Program-made: the position numbers and the translations under genes
Part shown: piece after piece, positions 21,386-33,701 of the stretch
Position numbering within the stretch: the stretch's first letter is position 1
Layout of the letters: each line of letters opens with the position of its first letter
Assembly (NCBI GenBank): GCA_023091665.1
Contig: JALJCQ010000030.1
Location: 1,366,501 to 1,430,500, forward strand
DNA from: Pythium myriotylum
Lineage: Eukaryota > Oomycota > Peronosporomycetes > Pythiales > Pythiaceae
Direction of reading: 5' to 3'
DNA length: 64,000 nucleotides
Notes under the pieces: generated by a model
Seen by the model: the letters and a program-made list of their open reading frames with translations, nothing else
Databases searched by the model: none
What the model was told of the DNA's origin: nothing

Positions 21386-24268
21386 ATGTACCTGGATGAG
21401 CGACGGAAATCGGCCTGGCGACTGGCCGAGCCCAAGAGCAGCCGGAAGTCGCGCGACGGCGTCCACCACAGCCCTCTCTTCGGCCCCATGTCGTCGCCTG
21501 CCGGCGAGAAGAAGAAAGGGCTCGGCAAACTCTTCTCGTCCTCCAAGAGACGAGGCTCCAGCATGCCGTTGCCGCCGCATACGAGCTCCCATCAGCAGGC
21601 ACAGGCTGCGAAAGCAGCGGCGCTCGCTCCGCCGTCCCAAGAAGCCATTGCGCGCGGCGTCGATATCCTCCAGTCGATTTTCCGCAAGTGGGATCGCAGT
21701 GCGCTCGTCATGATGTTTGAGGCCAACGGATACGTGATGGAGGAGACCATCACGTCGATTCTGGGCATGGAGGAAATCGAAGAAGAAAGCAATTTGAAGC
21801 GCGAAGAAGCCGAAAGTAACGGCGGCTTTTCGCTGCAGTACCCTGTCAAGAACTTGCTACCGGACGATTTTCTAAGGGTGAGTTCGGATATGATGGCTCG
21901 TCACTTTTGCGTATTGAGCCTCTTCAATGATCGATTAGCTCCCAGACGGCGACGACTTGCGATCCGAGGATGACGATGATGGCACAGGAGATGAGCGCCC
22001 CAGCGAAATGCTTGATGATGAGTGTCACCCAAGCACGATCGACAGCGATGATCTCGAATCGAAAGCTACCTTCTCAGAAATTAGCGAGGTCAACACCGAC
22101 GATCAGACAGAAAAGTCAAATTCATTTGCTGAAGATGATGGAACTCTGTACGGCAAAGAGTTTAGCTCTGAAGACGAGGAGCTTCAGGATGAAGTCGTAC
22201 CGCCTGTGTTTGATAGCGAAACAATCCGGAAAAGCAACCAAATGGTGAAGGATTCTATGGACAAGAAGTTCTTGCCCGAGGAGCTGAGAGAAGATCTGGC
22301 TGAAGACGATTCTGCTGATGAAGGAAGCGTCGTTAGCACTGGAAATATGGATATACTCAAGCGAAGCAAGCTGGATCTCACCGAGGCGGAGAAAAGAATT
22401 CGTCATCGCGAACCACACCTTGTATTTGAGCTGCTTTCCAAAGCAAGTGAGATTTACCGCCACGGAATCATTTCGTCTCAGGAGCTTGACCGGCTACGCT
22501 CACTCATTGTTTCCAAAATCCAGCCGTCAAAGATGGTGAGGATATCACGTCGTGTCTGCTCTAGCAACGGGCACTGTTCTAATTTCGCTTGATTGCAGAT
22601 TATTGACACTACTATGAACATGAACAAGATGATTACGGACCATGAATGGCATTCACTCATCCTGAAGGCAAAAGGTATGCATGAACTGAGAACTCCCGCA
22701 CAATGAGAGTCTTCAGACTCAATAACGTGACGCTCATCTCAGGGATCCGCCAAGCACTTTCAGTTCGCGTTCTCAATAACGGTCACAAGCTCAACCGTAT
22801 AAATGGACATGTGGTATGCTCTCTGTTTGGTCTTGCGTTAAGATGGAAACCAGCATCCGACTGTTCGATTTCTTTGTTTCTGTAGGAGTACGTCATTCGT
22901 GTGGTCGACGTAGAAAGTGGTGTCGTTTGGTTCACTCGCAAGAGATTCAAGGAGCTGTATAAGCTGTATCGAAAGGTAAGCAGCCGTTCGGCATCCGTCA
23001 ATGACGTTTATCCCTTAGCTCATCGTGGTTTCGAACAGCTGAGTCGATTGTCAGAGCGAGTGAGTGACTGTATGTTCCCGGCGCGTAGAAGCCATCGTGT
23101 ATCACCGACCGAACTCGCTTATGATCGAGCACCAGTACTGGAAAGATTTTTGCGAGTAGCTGCTGCTCTTGTAACACCACCACCACTCACTTTCCTCCAC
23201 GGCTGTGCACTGAAGCAGCTCCAGCAGTTTCTCGATGTGCCGCACGAAGGCATTTTATTACGAAATCGTACCCAGCCGATTTCTCGAGATTTGCGCGTAT
23301 TTGTGTATCACACAGTGAACGATCAAACGTCGCCGGAAGGGAAGGCGTGTTCCAAGTTTTTGGCCAAGTTGAGGCAGAACGGTGTAGATCCGGGCAAGAA
23401 CCTTTTGGAGGAGATGGGGACGATCCTTGACGGCGTGCAAGAGTATATGTTAGAGCATCGATTTGACGAGATGCGTGAAAGCGTTGAACGCCTTATGAAA
23501 TCTTTGTCGGGTGCAGAAGTCTCCGACGATCCCAACAGCCGACGGAGTTCGTACGTGAATTTGTTTGCCGACGACTCGATGACGAGCAATGACAAACTGC
23601 AGCAGCTCATCTCGGACGCAATCCGCCATGAGCTGGAAGAGAAGTTGTGCGTCCCACTCATGCCGCCATTGATGATGTACCTTCATGGCCGCGTGACCCA
23701 CAAGGAGCAGCAGTTCCGGCATCGCGTCTTCCAGCTTCGTGGCAAGCCGCAGAGCTTCTTTGGCATCCCCGTGGGCAAGATCTCGGTGAGCAGTTGGCGC
23801 CCCGTAATCGATTCGATCAAAGAGATCGACGACGCGTTCTTGCCACTCGACAAGATGCGCAAGCTCGTCACAGCTGCCCACCAGATCCACGCGCTTTACC
23901 GCACGGAGCGCCGCATGTACAAGGAGGAGAAGAAGAGTGCGCCTGCGACCACGATCCGCATCTCGCTGAGTGACACCGGCATCACGGACGCCGTGGCTGC
24001 GCCTCCGAGCGAACCCGAGCCGCAGCAATCAGCCGAGACGAGCGAAGACGACGTGCTCAGCGGCGACGACTTCCTGCCGATCTTCATCTACGTGATCGTC
24101 CACAGCGACCTCAAGGCGCCGATCATGACGCAGGTGCTGCTGAACCGTCTCTGCGACCCGGAGAAGCGGCGCAGCGAGTCGGGCTACTACCTCGCGACCT
24201 TCGAGGCCGCGCTCCACCACATTTTGTCGAGCGAGAGCTTCGCCGACGTGGCCGCGTCGCCAATGTAG
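21386..24268 (+). CDS. PX and VPS9 domain protein, predicted Rab5-type exchange factor
   Basis: Six exons, 21386..21877, 21939..22535, 22599..22674, 22743..22813, 22886..22975 and 23039..24268, give 851 aa. Residues 85-135 look like a CUE/UBA-type ubiquitin-binding helix bundle (ILQSIFRKWD...VMMFEANGY...ITSILGM). An acidic linker follows. A PX phosphoinositide-binding domain covers about 385-520; its R-[FY]-x-x-[FLY] motif is RKRFKELY. The C-terminal VPS9 domain (about 690-845) has the conserved DDFLPIFIYVIVHSDL and SGYYLATFEAALHHI segments, including the catalytic-loop aspartate and tyrosine. VPS9 proteins activate Rab5-family GTPases on endosomes. The intron at 22976-23038 is 63 nt with no stop, so retaining it adds 21 residues inside the PX domain. 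Confidence 0.85.
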
Positions 24269-24488
24269 CCATGTTGGCTCATGTCACAAAATCTTTTTTT
24301 CCTTCTTCGTCTTCTGTCATCGTCGTCAGTCTCGCGAGGGTCAATACTCTCTCTCTCTCTTCAAGCGTCACTGTATCGAGGGAGATGTCACTCCGTGCCG
24401 GTGCTCCGCTCGCTCTCTCTCTCTCCTCTGCGGAGGCCCCGAACCCCAGCGGCAGAAACAGCGGCCGGACGACGCTAAGTATACGGCG

Positions 24489-26557
24489 ATGGTGGGCATG
24501 GACCCCGTGCTCACGGGCTCGCTCTGCTTCCTCGTGCTCGCCATCGTCATGTACGTCAAGTTCCTGCGCGAGAACTCGGACAGCGAGGAGCTCGAGCTGC
24601 GCCAGCGCCAGCTCCACGCGCACGCCAAGGCGCGCAAGTCGAGCCCCATCGAGCCCGACGCCGTGCCCTTCCTCGGCCCGAGCGCCTCGCCCGCGGCCGG
24701 CGGCTCCAGCATGCTGCCGCTGCCGCCGCAGATGAAGCAGCCGCTCTCGCCGCGACAGCCCGCGGGCCACCACGGGCTCGCCGTGCTGCAAAAGGCCCAG
24801 CAGTACAAGCACCAGCAGCCAGGGTACTACAACCAGCCCAAGCAGCCCATGCGCAGACGCGCCCACAGCGCCGCGACCAACAACCAGGGCCACGCCGCCG
24901 CCGCCACCGTCAACCACATGACCATGGAGCCCGCCGCCGCGCCCTCCACGATCTCGGACCCGGAGATGGGGCTCGCCGGCGTCCACCACCACGGCGCGAC
25001 GCCGCGCAGCACGCACCGAATAGACTTTGGCCACATGGACTTTGGCCACGACGACGACGCCAGCTTCATGCACCCGGCGTCGCCGCAGAACCTCCGCGGA
25101 TCCATGCTCGACAGCTCCCCCTACGAGACGCACCAAGAAGAACACGAAGGCTTTGACGACGATCTCGAGAGCCGACTCCCAGTGTCCGCGGGTGACTACC
25201 CGACCAACAACAACAACCAGCAAGGACTGCCCACGCCGTTCATGATCGGCGCAGAGGTCAACATCCCGCCGCCTCACGGCGACGACCTCGGCGCTGCTGC
25301 TCCAGCGGCGCCCGCAATGCCGCAGCCCACGCCAGCCAAGCACGACGCCAAGGCGGCGGCCGTCGAGCGCCACTTTGTGCGCAATTCAGTGCCGCCCCCG
25401 GCCCAGATGCAGCTCGAAGTCGCGCGAAAGGCCCGCATTCCGCTCTTCCTCCACTCGCCAATGTACGTAAAGACGTCCGCCGCACCCATAGACGATTCTC
25501 TAGCAGTGCAAGCTGCAGCTGCGAACGATGGGCACGGTGTCGGCGGTATGGGCATGACACCCCGTCAGAAAGAAAAGCTGCCGGCGCGATGCCACAAGAA
25601 CAACAGTCTCCACATCGACTTTGCCGAGATTAAGGTTGGTGAGCTCATTGGACAAGGAGCGTTCGGCACGGTCCATCGAGCAGGATGGAGAGGGACGACA
25701 GTCGCTGTCAAGATCTTGGTTTGTCAATACCTAACCGCGGATATCCTGGAAGAGTTCGAGACTGAAGTTCAGATCATGAGCATCTTACGGTACGTTACTT
25801 CCATTGAGTTGGGTGGGAAGTTTGTCGTTACTGACGAAGGGGATTCTAGGCACCCAAACATTTGCTTACTCATGGGAGCGTGTCTGGAGCCACCGACCCG
25901 ATGTCTCGTGATCGAGTATCTTCCACGAGGCTCTCTGTGGAACGTACTACGTCAAGAACCGAATCTCGACTACGACAAGCAAATGACGTACGTTGCGACA
26001 AACACACGCTCAAATTGCCACTTGGATATACTAACTCTTTCTTTTATGGTATGCAATATAACAGCTTCGCACGCGATACGGCATTAGGCATGAACTACCT
26101 CCACTCGTTCCAGCCTCCGATCCTCCACCGCGACCTCAAGAGCCCGAACCTTCTTGTGGACACCTCCTACGCCATCAAGATTTCCGACTTTGGGTTGGCT
26201 CGCGTAAGAGCCCACTTCCAGACCATGACCGGCAACTGCGGGACGACTCAGTGGATGGCACCCGAGGTGCTCGCTGCTGAGAAGTACACCGAGAAGGCCG
26301 ACGTGTTCTCCTTCGGTGTCGTGTGCTGGGAGATCATTACGGGGGCATGTCCGTACGACGGCCTCGGGCAAATCCAAGCTGCTCTCGGTGTACTCAACAA
26401 CAACCTGCGGCCGACGATCCCTGCTTCCTGTCCGCCGCTGTTCAACAAGCTCATGACGTTATGCTGGGTGAGCTCTCCGGAGAAGCGGCCGACATTTGAG
26501 CAGATCCTCGAGTTTCTCCATTCCAACAACGAGAACCTGCTGGACGGGCTACGGTGA
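24489..26557 (+). CDS. TKL-family protein kinase with N-terminal membrane anchor
   Basis: Three exons, 24489..25789, 25850..25987 and 26065..26557, give 643 aa. Residues 8-26 form one hydrophobic segment (LTGSLCFLVLAIVMYVKFL), a likely signal anchor that would put the kinase in the cytosol. Residues 30-370 are low-complexity, rich in Gln, His, Ala and Pro. The kinase domain starts near 380: glycine loop GQGAFGTV, ATP-binding lysine in VAVKIL, catalytic HRDLKSPN near 500, DFGLA near 521, then GTTQWMAPEV and DVFSFGVVCWEI. This sequence style is tyrosine-kinase-like (TKL), as in plant Raf-like and Dictyostelium kinases. All catalytic residues are present. Partner and pathway are unknown. Confidence 0.87.
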
Positions 26558-26830
26558 TCTGTGGGGTCTGTGACCAGGACGGGAAGGGCTCCCAACTTGG
26601 CACTAGTACGCGCGCGCAGTGAACCTTAAATGTACAGACAAATGGCCATTTTCCCCGAGAGCCCTTGGTGTCGCATTCTGTGTCGAGAACACAGATGGCT
26701 CCGACGAGCAAAAATACCGGTATATCTTGTCGTCGAGGTCATCCCTCCCTTTCGCCGGCGAGGAGCTCCATCATGGATACTCGCGGTTGGCTGCGCAATT
26801 GACATTCGCCGATTCTCCCACAAGCACGCC

Positions 26831-27840
26831 ATGGCGCCTCCATCAGAACTCACCATCGGCCTCCTGGGCACGGGCAAGATCGGCTCGGCCGTCGTCACGG
26901 GCTTCTGCTCGGACGGCGGCTGGCAGCCCAAGCACGTCGTCGTCTCGGCGCGCACCAAGGCCAAGGCCGACGCGCTCGTGGCCAAGTTCCCCGGCCGCGT
27001 GAGCATCGGCGCGAGCAACCAGGAGATCGTCGACAAGGCCGACGTCATCTTCATCGGCCTGCTGCCCAACATCGCCAAGGAGGTACGCTGCGTGGATGTG
27101 GAGAGAGAGGAAGAGTGGACGAAAGCTGATGGTGGCGTGTGCAGGAGCTGCCCAAGCTCACCTTCGCGCCGACCAAGCGCGTCGTCTCCATGATGGCGAC
27201 GATCCCGTACGACGAGCTGCTCACGCTCGTCAAGCTGCCGCGAGAGAACGTCGTGCGCACCGTGCCGCTCACGAGCTCGTCCAAGCGCTCGGGCCCCATC
27301 CTGGCGTTCCCGGAGAACGAATTCGTGCGCGACCTGCTCACTCAGATCGGCACGCCCGTCATGGTGGGCAACGAGTCGGAGATCACGACGCTGGTGAGTG
27401 CTGCGTCGCGCGATTTTGTATCGCTCAGGCACTGACGCTCGCGCGTTTTCCACAGACCGGCATGACGGCGCTCATCTCGTACTTCTACGCCACCTGCGCG
27501 AGCACTCAGAAGTGGTGCGTCAACAACGGCGTCGGTACGTAGCATCGAGCAGCGAATGGCATCGGGGTATCCGCTCACGGGATCCTTCTGTCCTATAGAT
27601 GAGCAATCGTCCCGTAGCTTCGTCGCGTCCTTCTTCAAGTCGCTCGCCGAGGCGGGAGCCGAGTCCACTGAGACTTTCGATGAGATGGCCGATGAGGGAG
27701 CGACGCCTGGCGGTCTCAACGAGCAGGTGCATCGCGGCCTGCTCGCCTCGGGCGCCTACGAACTCGTCGTCGACCAGATCGACGGCATCTACAAGCGACT
27801 GACGGGCAACGACCCAGCGCCACGTCCTGGGCGTCAGTAG
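26831..27840 (+). CDS. Pyrroline-5-carboxylate reductase
   Basis: Four exons, 26831..27082, 27145..27393, 27456..27534 and 27599..27840, encode 273 aa, the usual length for this enzyme. It reduces pyrroline-5-carboxylate to proline with NAD(P)H, the last step of proline synthesis. The N-terminal dinucleotide-binding loop is GLLGTGKIGSAV, followed by VVSARTKAKADAL. The central segment has VVSMMATIPYDELL and VVRTVPLT, and the C-terminal helical dimer domain has TGMTALISYFYA and GATPGGLNEQ. The ProC signature is usually PGGTT, so PGGLN is a variant. The start ATG is the first that gives a complete nucleotide-binding fold. Convergent with the MED17-like gene (156 bp between stops). Confidence 0.85.
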
Positions 27841-27996
27841 GCCACCGCACAATAATGGAAACCTTTTCAATCCACACGAGTGGTTTCGTCGCTTAGCTTA
27901 AATTATAGCGCCGGGCAATCACGCGCCGCCGAGCCCCAGCGACGTGCATGCCGGCGTGTATACTACCGTTCTCTACTGGTGGGGTTGGTTCCCACA

Positions 27997-30746
27997 TCAC
28001 GCAGTCTTGGCGACGACCGCCAACTGCGGAAGGCTGAAAAAATCGGGCAGGCCAGTCGTCTTCTGCAGCAACCACACGAGTTTGGCGACGTCGCTATTAC
28101 CGGGTATCCGCTCCCACTCGATGTCGTATAGCGGCTCGCCCTTGCCGTTCGTGCGGCTTGTGCCAATATCCGACAGCTTAGAAGTGTCGACGGCCTGCAA
28201 GACGCACTTGATCGTGAGCGTCATCTCCGGGGTGAGATATGGCTCGAAGAAAATGCATGACGTCGGCTTTGAGTCAGGCACACGACCGTCGCCAATACAA
28301 TTCCCGTCCCATTCTCCCGAGATATACAGCCGTACACTTGATCGATCGAGGTCCACGCTCGACTGCTTCAAACCGAAGGAAGCGAAATCTCTGTGGAGAG
28401 ACTGCGCCACTTGGCAACAAATCGTCTTCTCAACGAACTTCTTCAAACCTGACAGGTTTGAAATCTCGCGGAGGGTTCCAGGTCCGTCTTCGAAGCGGAT
28501 CTTCGTCCCCGAGATCAAAACCTCTGTGAGCACAAACAACACAACGTCAGCCAACAATTGCCTCGCCAAAGCGATTAGTATGCACAAGCTGACCTGTAGA
28601 GAAGTTCTTGCCGATGCTCAGATCGAAAGCCGCAAGCGTAGAGTCGTAAGGGCAAGCCTTCCAGCGCGGACTGACGTAGATACCACGAACAGAGTCGCAG
28701 ATCGGCTGGTTTAGACCGTCCTCCATAATCCGCCCAGTCGAGGAGGTTTGGAAGTTCTGGAATGCAAGACGTGCCGAGATCTCGTCGAGATACCTTGCGA
28801 CTTCTTGTTGCAGGAGGTTGTGCGAGATTGTGTTTATCACGGCAGCGAGGACACCACCGTTCTCGAACTTGTCGGCTTCTGACAATCCCACTTGGTTGGC
28901 ACCAAGTGGCACACCCGTGGAGGCCGCACCATCAACGCTCGTGAACAAAAGCCCGCGAGATATCTCCTTTCTCCCATGGCGCTCACGGATCTCTTGTTGC
29001 AACAGCACCACGGCAAAGCGACAGGTTTGGCGAAGAAACTCGTCCTGTGTATACACTTCATGCGGCCGTTTGGGTTCATCAACTCCAACACGTCCAGCAG
29101 CTTCGTTGAGAGTAGTGCTCGTATCTTCGACTGTCCGCGCATCAAGCAGACGAACTGTCATCTCGTATTGATCTCGTAACCGCAGCCGGATCTCATCATC
29201 CAGGATCTCGACGACTGAGATGTTACCTGGTGCCTGTGTACCGATATCCTCGTTTCTCTGGGATTTCTTCGCAATCGGTTTCTTGAGACTAAGAGCGTTG
29301 TCGGTCCAGTTCCCAGAACTCCACAAGGCTTCTTGCATGACTGTGTAAAAGAGCTCTTCGCAAAACACGGAAAACTGGACTGCTTTCAACACTGATGTGT
29401 TGCGTTCATCCAAGATCTTCAGGTCTTCTGGTGTATTTTCTAGCCGATCAAGTGCGGCTCTCGTCCTACAGCAACGATTCACCGTGAGTGTCCCGTTGCC
29501 TCAGCTGAAACTTTGGTGTAGACTTACATCGTGCTCATCTTCGGTGCCGGTAGTCGAAAAGACCCTGAAGATCCACTGACGAGCGACTGTAGTTCAACCT
29601 GAATCGTTCGAGCCATGTACTCCTCCGGTACTTTAATACACACAAGACCTTTCTCCGTCCGACTCAGCTACAACATGGTCACTCACAGTCAGCTCAACGT
29701 GTCCGTTCAGACGAGTTGAGGTGGACACTCACCTCTGCAAACGCCAAGTCTGCGACAGATCGAGTTGGAGGCACAAAGGTCGAGCCAGCTGCACGGTCGT
29801 GTACCGAGTAAGTCATCCAAAGTAAAAATAGCACCTCTGAAGGGAATACTCACCGCTTACGAAACTGCAGTCCACCGCGAGAGGCTCACCGGCACGAAAC
29901 GGTTTTGGGATGTTACCGTGGATCGGGGCGCAGATCTTCCACTTGCGGATCATCTCGGAGACACCGTCAAAGAAGTTGCTCTCCTTCTGCACGGTGGAGG
30001 TCAGTGCATCTACACCAGCAAGCAGAATGCGGCTCGACTCCTTCAGCTGTAGCGACTTAGCCTCGATGAGATACTCAATCTCGTCTTTCTTCTCGGCCGT
30101 GTTCTCTCGGATGCACTGCATGTCCTCGAGGTACTCTCGGCGGCGAATGAGGTCGATCGTGTTGATGAGCTGGTTCAGCTCGATGATCGAGGCCTGGAGT
30201 TCGGCGACCATGGGGCGGTAGTGGATACGAGGATCGATCACTTCCTCTTCGGCCTCTTCCTCGGCCACGTCGTCTGCGCCTGTCTCCTCGGTGACCAACG
30301 GCTCATCGACCGACGTGATGTCTGTTTCGATCTCATCGCCACTCGTGCCGTTCTCTTTGAGTTTCGCGCCGTTTTCCGTCTCCACGGGCTCGCTCTTGAC
30401 CGCGGGCTCTTCCTTCATGACCACGTCGTCGAGCGGGTCGACGCGGGGCTTCTTGTCGTCTCCATCGCCGCTCTCTTGCTCGCCGAGGATCTTGCGTTTC
30501 TTGGTCTTCTTACTCTCGGCTCGCACGCGCTCGAGCTCCTGGATCGAGTGGAGGAAGAGCTGCGCCTCGGAAAAGTCCCTGCGTCAAAGCACCACGCGCG
30601 TGAGCGACGGCGTGCACGCGCCCCGTCCACGCACTCAACTGTTGCAGGATCTCTTCGCCCTGGTCCGTCACGACCTCGACGGCCGCGTAGTCCACGGGGA
30701 AGAGCGCCACGGCCACGCGCTCGCCGTCCTTGTGCTCGAGACTCAT
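27997..30746 (-). CDS. Mediator complex subunit 17 (MED17)-like
   Basis: Six exons, 30640..30746, 29854..30578, 29733..29788, 29528..29667, 28594..29465 and 27997..28523, all in phase, give 808 aa. Early residues include a basic nuclear-signal stretch (KKTKKRK) and an acidic segment (EEEAEEE). Then comes the helical region ELNQLINTIDLI, SSRILLAGVDAL and FFDGVSEMIRKWKI, which resembles the MED17 core helices. It is followed by SFVSAGSTF, as in animal and yeast MED17, and a long C-terminal half. MED17 is the head-module scaffold linking transcription factors to RNA polymerase II. The homology call is from memory of the family pattern; the exon chain is well supported by phase. Confidence 0.72.
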
Positions 30747-30988
30747 GCCTTCTCTTCGGCGACTGACCACGGTCCCCCGACCCGCCTTCCAAAAACGCGG
30801 GGGTTTGGGAGATGGGTTTTTGGGTGGGGGAGTCGGGAGTGACATTCCCCCGGTCCAAGGACCACCTCGCCGAAAACCAGCGCAAGTTGAAGTGAATGGG
30901 ACTGGGTATCTATCTTACTACTTACGAGAGATCAAAAGAGCTATTGGGGACTTGGCGTCGAGGGACAAGACGAACGGGCGCGGAAAAC

Positions 30989-32746
30989 TCACGCGTACTC
31001 GTACTTGCGCTTGGCGAGCTGGATGGCGCCCTTGACCATGTTGATGGCGCGCACGCGGTCCTGCCGGAGCACGCTGAACGAGATGAGCCCGACGAGCTGG
31101 CCCTTCTTGTCCACGGCTGCGCCTCCGCTGAAGCCGTTGTCCAGCTGAGCGGCAGTACGCAGCATGGCCTTGTCCACCTCCTCGCCGTTGTACACTTGCG
31201 AGTCGGTGCCGGAGCAGATCGCGTGGTGCACCGTGATCGTGTTGTGGCCACTGCTTGGGTACCCGAACATCCACATCTCGTCGCCGGGCTCGACGTTGTT
31301 CGAGTTCCCAATCGGCACGGCCGGCAGCTTGCCGATCGTAGCGCGCGACGTGCCCTCCAGCTTGATCACGTTCCACTCGCGAGCGATAATGCGGTCCGTC
31401 ACGTCACCAATGTAAATGCCGCTCGGCGGATCAGACATAACTTCGCAGTCGATGCGAAGAAGAGCGTAGTCCAGTTCCTCGTCACAGCACTCGGGAATGG
31501 CGCGTGCGTGGTACTTCCACATCGGCGGTGCCGAGGTGGACTCGGTTGGAGCGATGAGGATCATGAACTCATCACTGTAGATGCAGTCAAACTGCTCTCC
31601 CTGTAGACAGTGTCGAGCGGTGGCGATCAAGCCACCTTCATGGACAATGATACCAGAGCCAACGTTGCACAACTCGCCTTCGTTTGTGAGAATTGCAATG
31701 CGGACTGCCGACTGCTGGACACGTCGAACGAGGGAGGCCTTGTATTGTTTCATCTCTGCCCGCTTCTGCTTGAATCTCGCGACAGGCGTCACTGGTGTAG
31801 TCTCCATTGATGGTCGTTCTTCATCTTCATTGAAGTCAGCCAAACACGCGGCAGCATTGAGCAGCTTCATCCGTGGGCCAAACGGGATACCAAGATCTCG
31901 CAGATGGCCGGCGTTCATCAGGCAGAGCGACTCGACATCGATCTCTTCAGCTTCGAAAATCGGCGCGTACTTGCTGAGTCCCAGCGACGACAGCAAGCTG
32001 GACATGACCAGGAAGCTCTTTTTCTTCTCCGCCGCCTTGCGCGCGGTCCACCGCACAGCAAACTTTTGGTTGTACGACAGGTTGTCAAAGCCAATGCCGT
32101 GGACGTCGCGCTGGAACGCGACCAGCGACTCTCGCTGCGGGCTGTTTTCGTCGTCGCCGAACTCGCGCACGTAGAGCGGGCGCCACGTGATGTCGAGCAG
32201 CGCGCGCTTGTACCAGAAGCGGCAGGTCATGGACGCGAGGCAGAGGTCGACGTGGTTGAGGTAGCTGAGCATGTGCGCGAAGACGCCGCGCGGCACCCAG
32301 GCCTTGTGGTGGATGAACGTGTTGACGGGCGGGCGGTTGCCGGCGAGCACTTTGGGGAAGCACTTTTCGCAGACGCGCGAGCGGTGCTGGTGGCCCGCGA
32401 GCTGCGCCTTGAAGCGCGAGCACTTTTGGCAAAAGAGGTTGCCGCATCGGCGGCAGCGGTGCGAGCGCTTGAGGATCGTGAACTTTTCGTGGCAGTTGTT
32501 GCAGGCGCTCGAGGACGTGTGCTGCGGCGCCCAGCGGTCGATGTTGCTGGAGGACGAGGCCGACGTCGCGTGCGAGACGGAGGAGAAGTTGGAGCTCGTG
32601 GAGACGGTCGAGTAGCGCGACGAGCGGTCGTCCCAGGCGGACGAGGCCGCGCTGAGCGACGCGGGCGCGTGGCGCGAGCGCTGCTCCATGGTGGTCGAGC
32701 GGGCGGGAAAGCGCGACTGCGGCGTGTACTTTCGCGGGTCGCTCAT
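30989..32746 (-). CDS. FYVE, F-box-like, SAM and trypsin-like protease multidomain protein
   Basis: Single exon, 585 aa from the ATG at 32746; the frame stays open without an ATG to 33079. Residues 82-129 are a FYVE zinc finger: eight cysteines/histidines in CNNC...RSHRCRRCG...CQKC...RVCEKC, with the upstream W at 72 but an altered WxxD. Residues 150-195 look like an F-box (MLSYLNHVDLCLASMTCRFWY). Residues 245-305 are SAM-like (LLSSLGLSKYAPIFEAEEID...LRDLGI). Residues 345-580 are a chymotrypsin-fold protease with H379 (ATARHC), D426 (DYALLRID) and S540 (GFSGGA), so the catalytic triad looks intact. There is no secretion signal. FYVE domains bind phosphatidylinositol-3-phosphate on endosomes. 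The last codons abut GTGAGT, so a further small 3' exon is possible. Confidence 0.8.
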   Translation of the reverse strand: MSDPRKYTPQSRFPARSTTMEQRSRHAPASLSAASSAWDDRSSRYSTVSTSSNFSSVSHATSASSSSNIDRWAPQHTSSSACNNCHEKFTILKRSHRCRRCGNLFCQKCSRFKAQLAGHQHRSRVCEKCFPKVLAGNRPPVNTFIHHKAWVPRGVFAHMLSYLNHVDLCLASMTCRFWYKRALLDITWRPLYVREFGDDENSPQRESLVAFQRDVHGIGFDNLSYNQKFAVRWTARKAAEKKKSFLVMSSLLSSLGLSKYAPIFEAEEIDVESLCLMNAGHLRDLGIPFGPRMKLLNAAACLADFNEDEERPSMETTPVTPVARFKQKRAEMKQYKASLVRRVQQSAVRIAILTNEGELCNVGSGIIVHEGGLIATARHCLQGEQFDCIYSDEFMILIAPTESTSAPPMWKYHARAIPECCDEELDYALLRIDCEVMSDPPSGIYIGDVTDRIIAREWNVIKLEGTSRATIGKLPAVPIGNSNNVEPGDEMWMFGYPSSGHNTITVHHAICSGTDSQVYNGEEVDKAMLRTAAQLDNGFSGGAAVDKKGQLVGLISFSVLRQDRVRAINMVKGAIQLAKRKYEYA

Positions 32747-33701
32747 GGACTCTGCTCGCCTCTGCAGCCAGCTGGAGCTCCACGGCGCAAGCCTCTTCCT
32801 CGCCTTTGTCGGGGCTCGCTCTCTCTTCCTTGAAGCCACCCAGCTGGAGGAGGGAACCCTCGCGAAAGCGATGCTATTTAACCTCGCGTCCCAGCCACTC
32901 GCGCCCGAGGTTTTACTCCCGTCGGGAGAAGCCAGACCAGAGAGAACGAGAGAGAGAGAGAGACGAACCCCCGTCCCGACGCGCCACAACAGTCGTGACG
33001 ACCACGAGCGAGTTGCCGCGTTCGAGGCGACAAAGACGGCGAGGCTTTTACGCCGACGGCGCGCGCGTCGGAGAGCCACCGAGCGGCGCCGGAAGCCGCC
33101 GATCCCAGAAGGGCGGCGTGGGACTACGAGCGAGAGGTGTTGATTTGTCCGTTACAGTGCTCCAGACTCTCTCAGATTCAGATGCAATCGTGGTGTGTCC
33201 CACAAAAGGTTGAACGTCGTTGGCTAGTGCCCCCGATTGCTTCCTGCACCACCGACTACACTTGACACGCGGCACCAGGAGACGACAGAGTGACCTGTAG
33301 ATGCCGGGATTTGTCCAATCACCGAGTGCCGTGCGATTGTGGGAGAGTCATTCCTCCTCAAGCTCACATCGAGGATTACAGGTTCTGGTCGACGCCAATC
33401 AAAAGTGGACCCTCCCCACCAGCTCGCCCACATGGGGCATGCGAGTGCGTCGCACCCACCATTCCAGGGACGAGATGGACGCCAGAGGCGCGTCCACCAC
33501 ATTTAGTATGCCGTAGATGCCCTCAACTTCCATCACAATACCGAGGTCATCTGGTGGTCGTGTGGATGAACCCTCTTCAAAAGCGTTGTGAGTTCATCGA
33601 TCTTTTTCCGAAGGTATGCAGTTCTGCAGGTTGCTCTCGGGAGGTTACGTGTTTCGTTCGGGGTCTGCTCACAATTCTAGTGAAGCTCAAGAGACAACAC
33701 G
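32747..33701. promoter_or_regulatory. Divergent intergenic region
   Basis: 955 bp between the start of the FYVE/protease gene (minus) and the MYND gene (plus). An in-frame ATG-less extension of the FYVE frame covers 32747-33079 and includes an arginine-rich GAGAGA stretch near 32945-32965. The rest has only short, unconvincing frames. Both promoters should be here. Confidence 0.4.

Noticed and set aside
23450..24028. 192-aa minus-strand ORF opposite the PX-VPS9 gene
   Set aside because: It is a shadow frame of a clearly coding GC-rich exon, with Arg/His-rich composition and no domain.
24279..25373. 364-aa minus-strand ORF opposite the kinase gene
   Set aside because: It is an antisense frame of low-complexity Gln/Ala/Pro coding sequence; the valine/arginine-rich content is a by-product.
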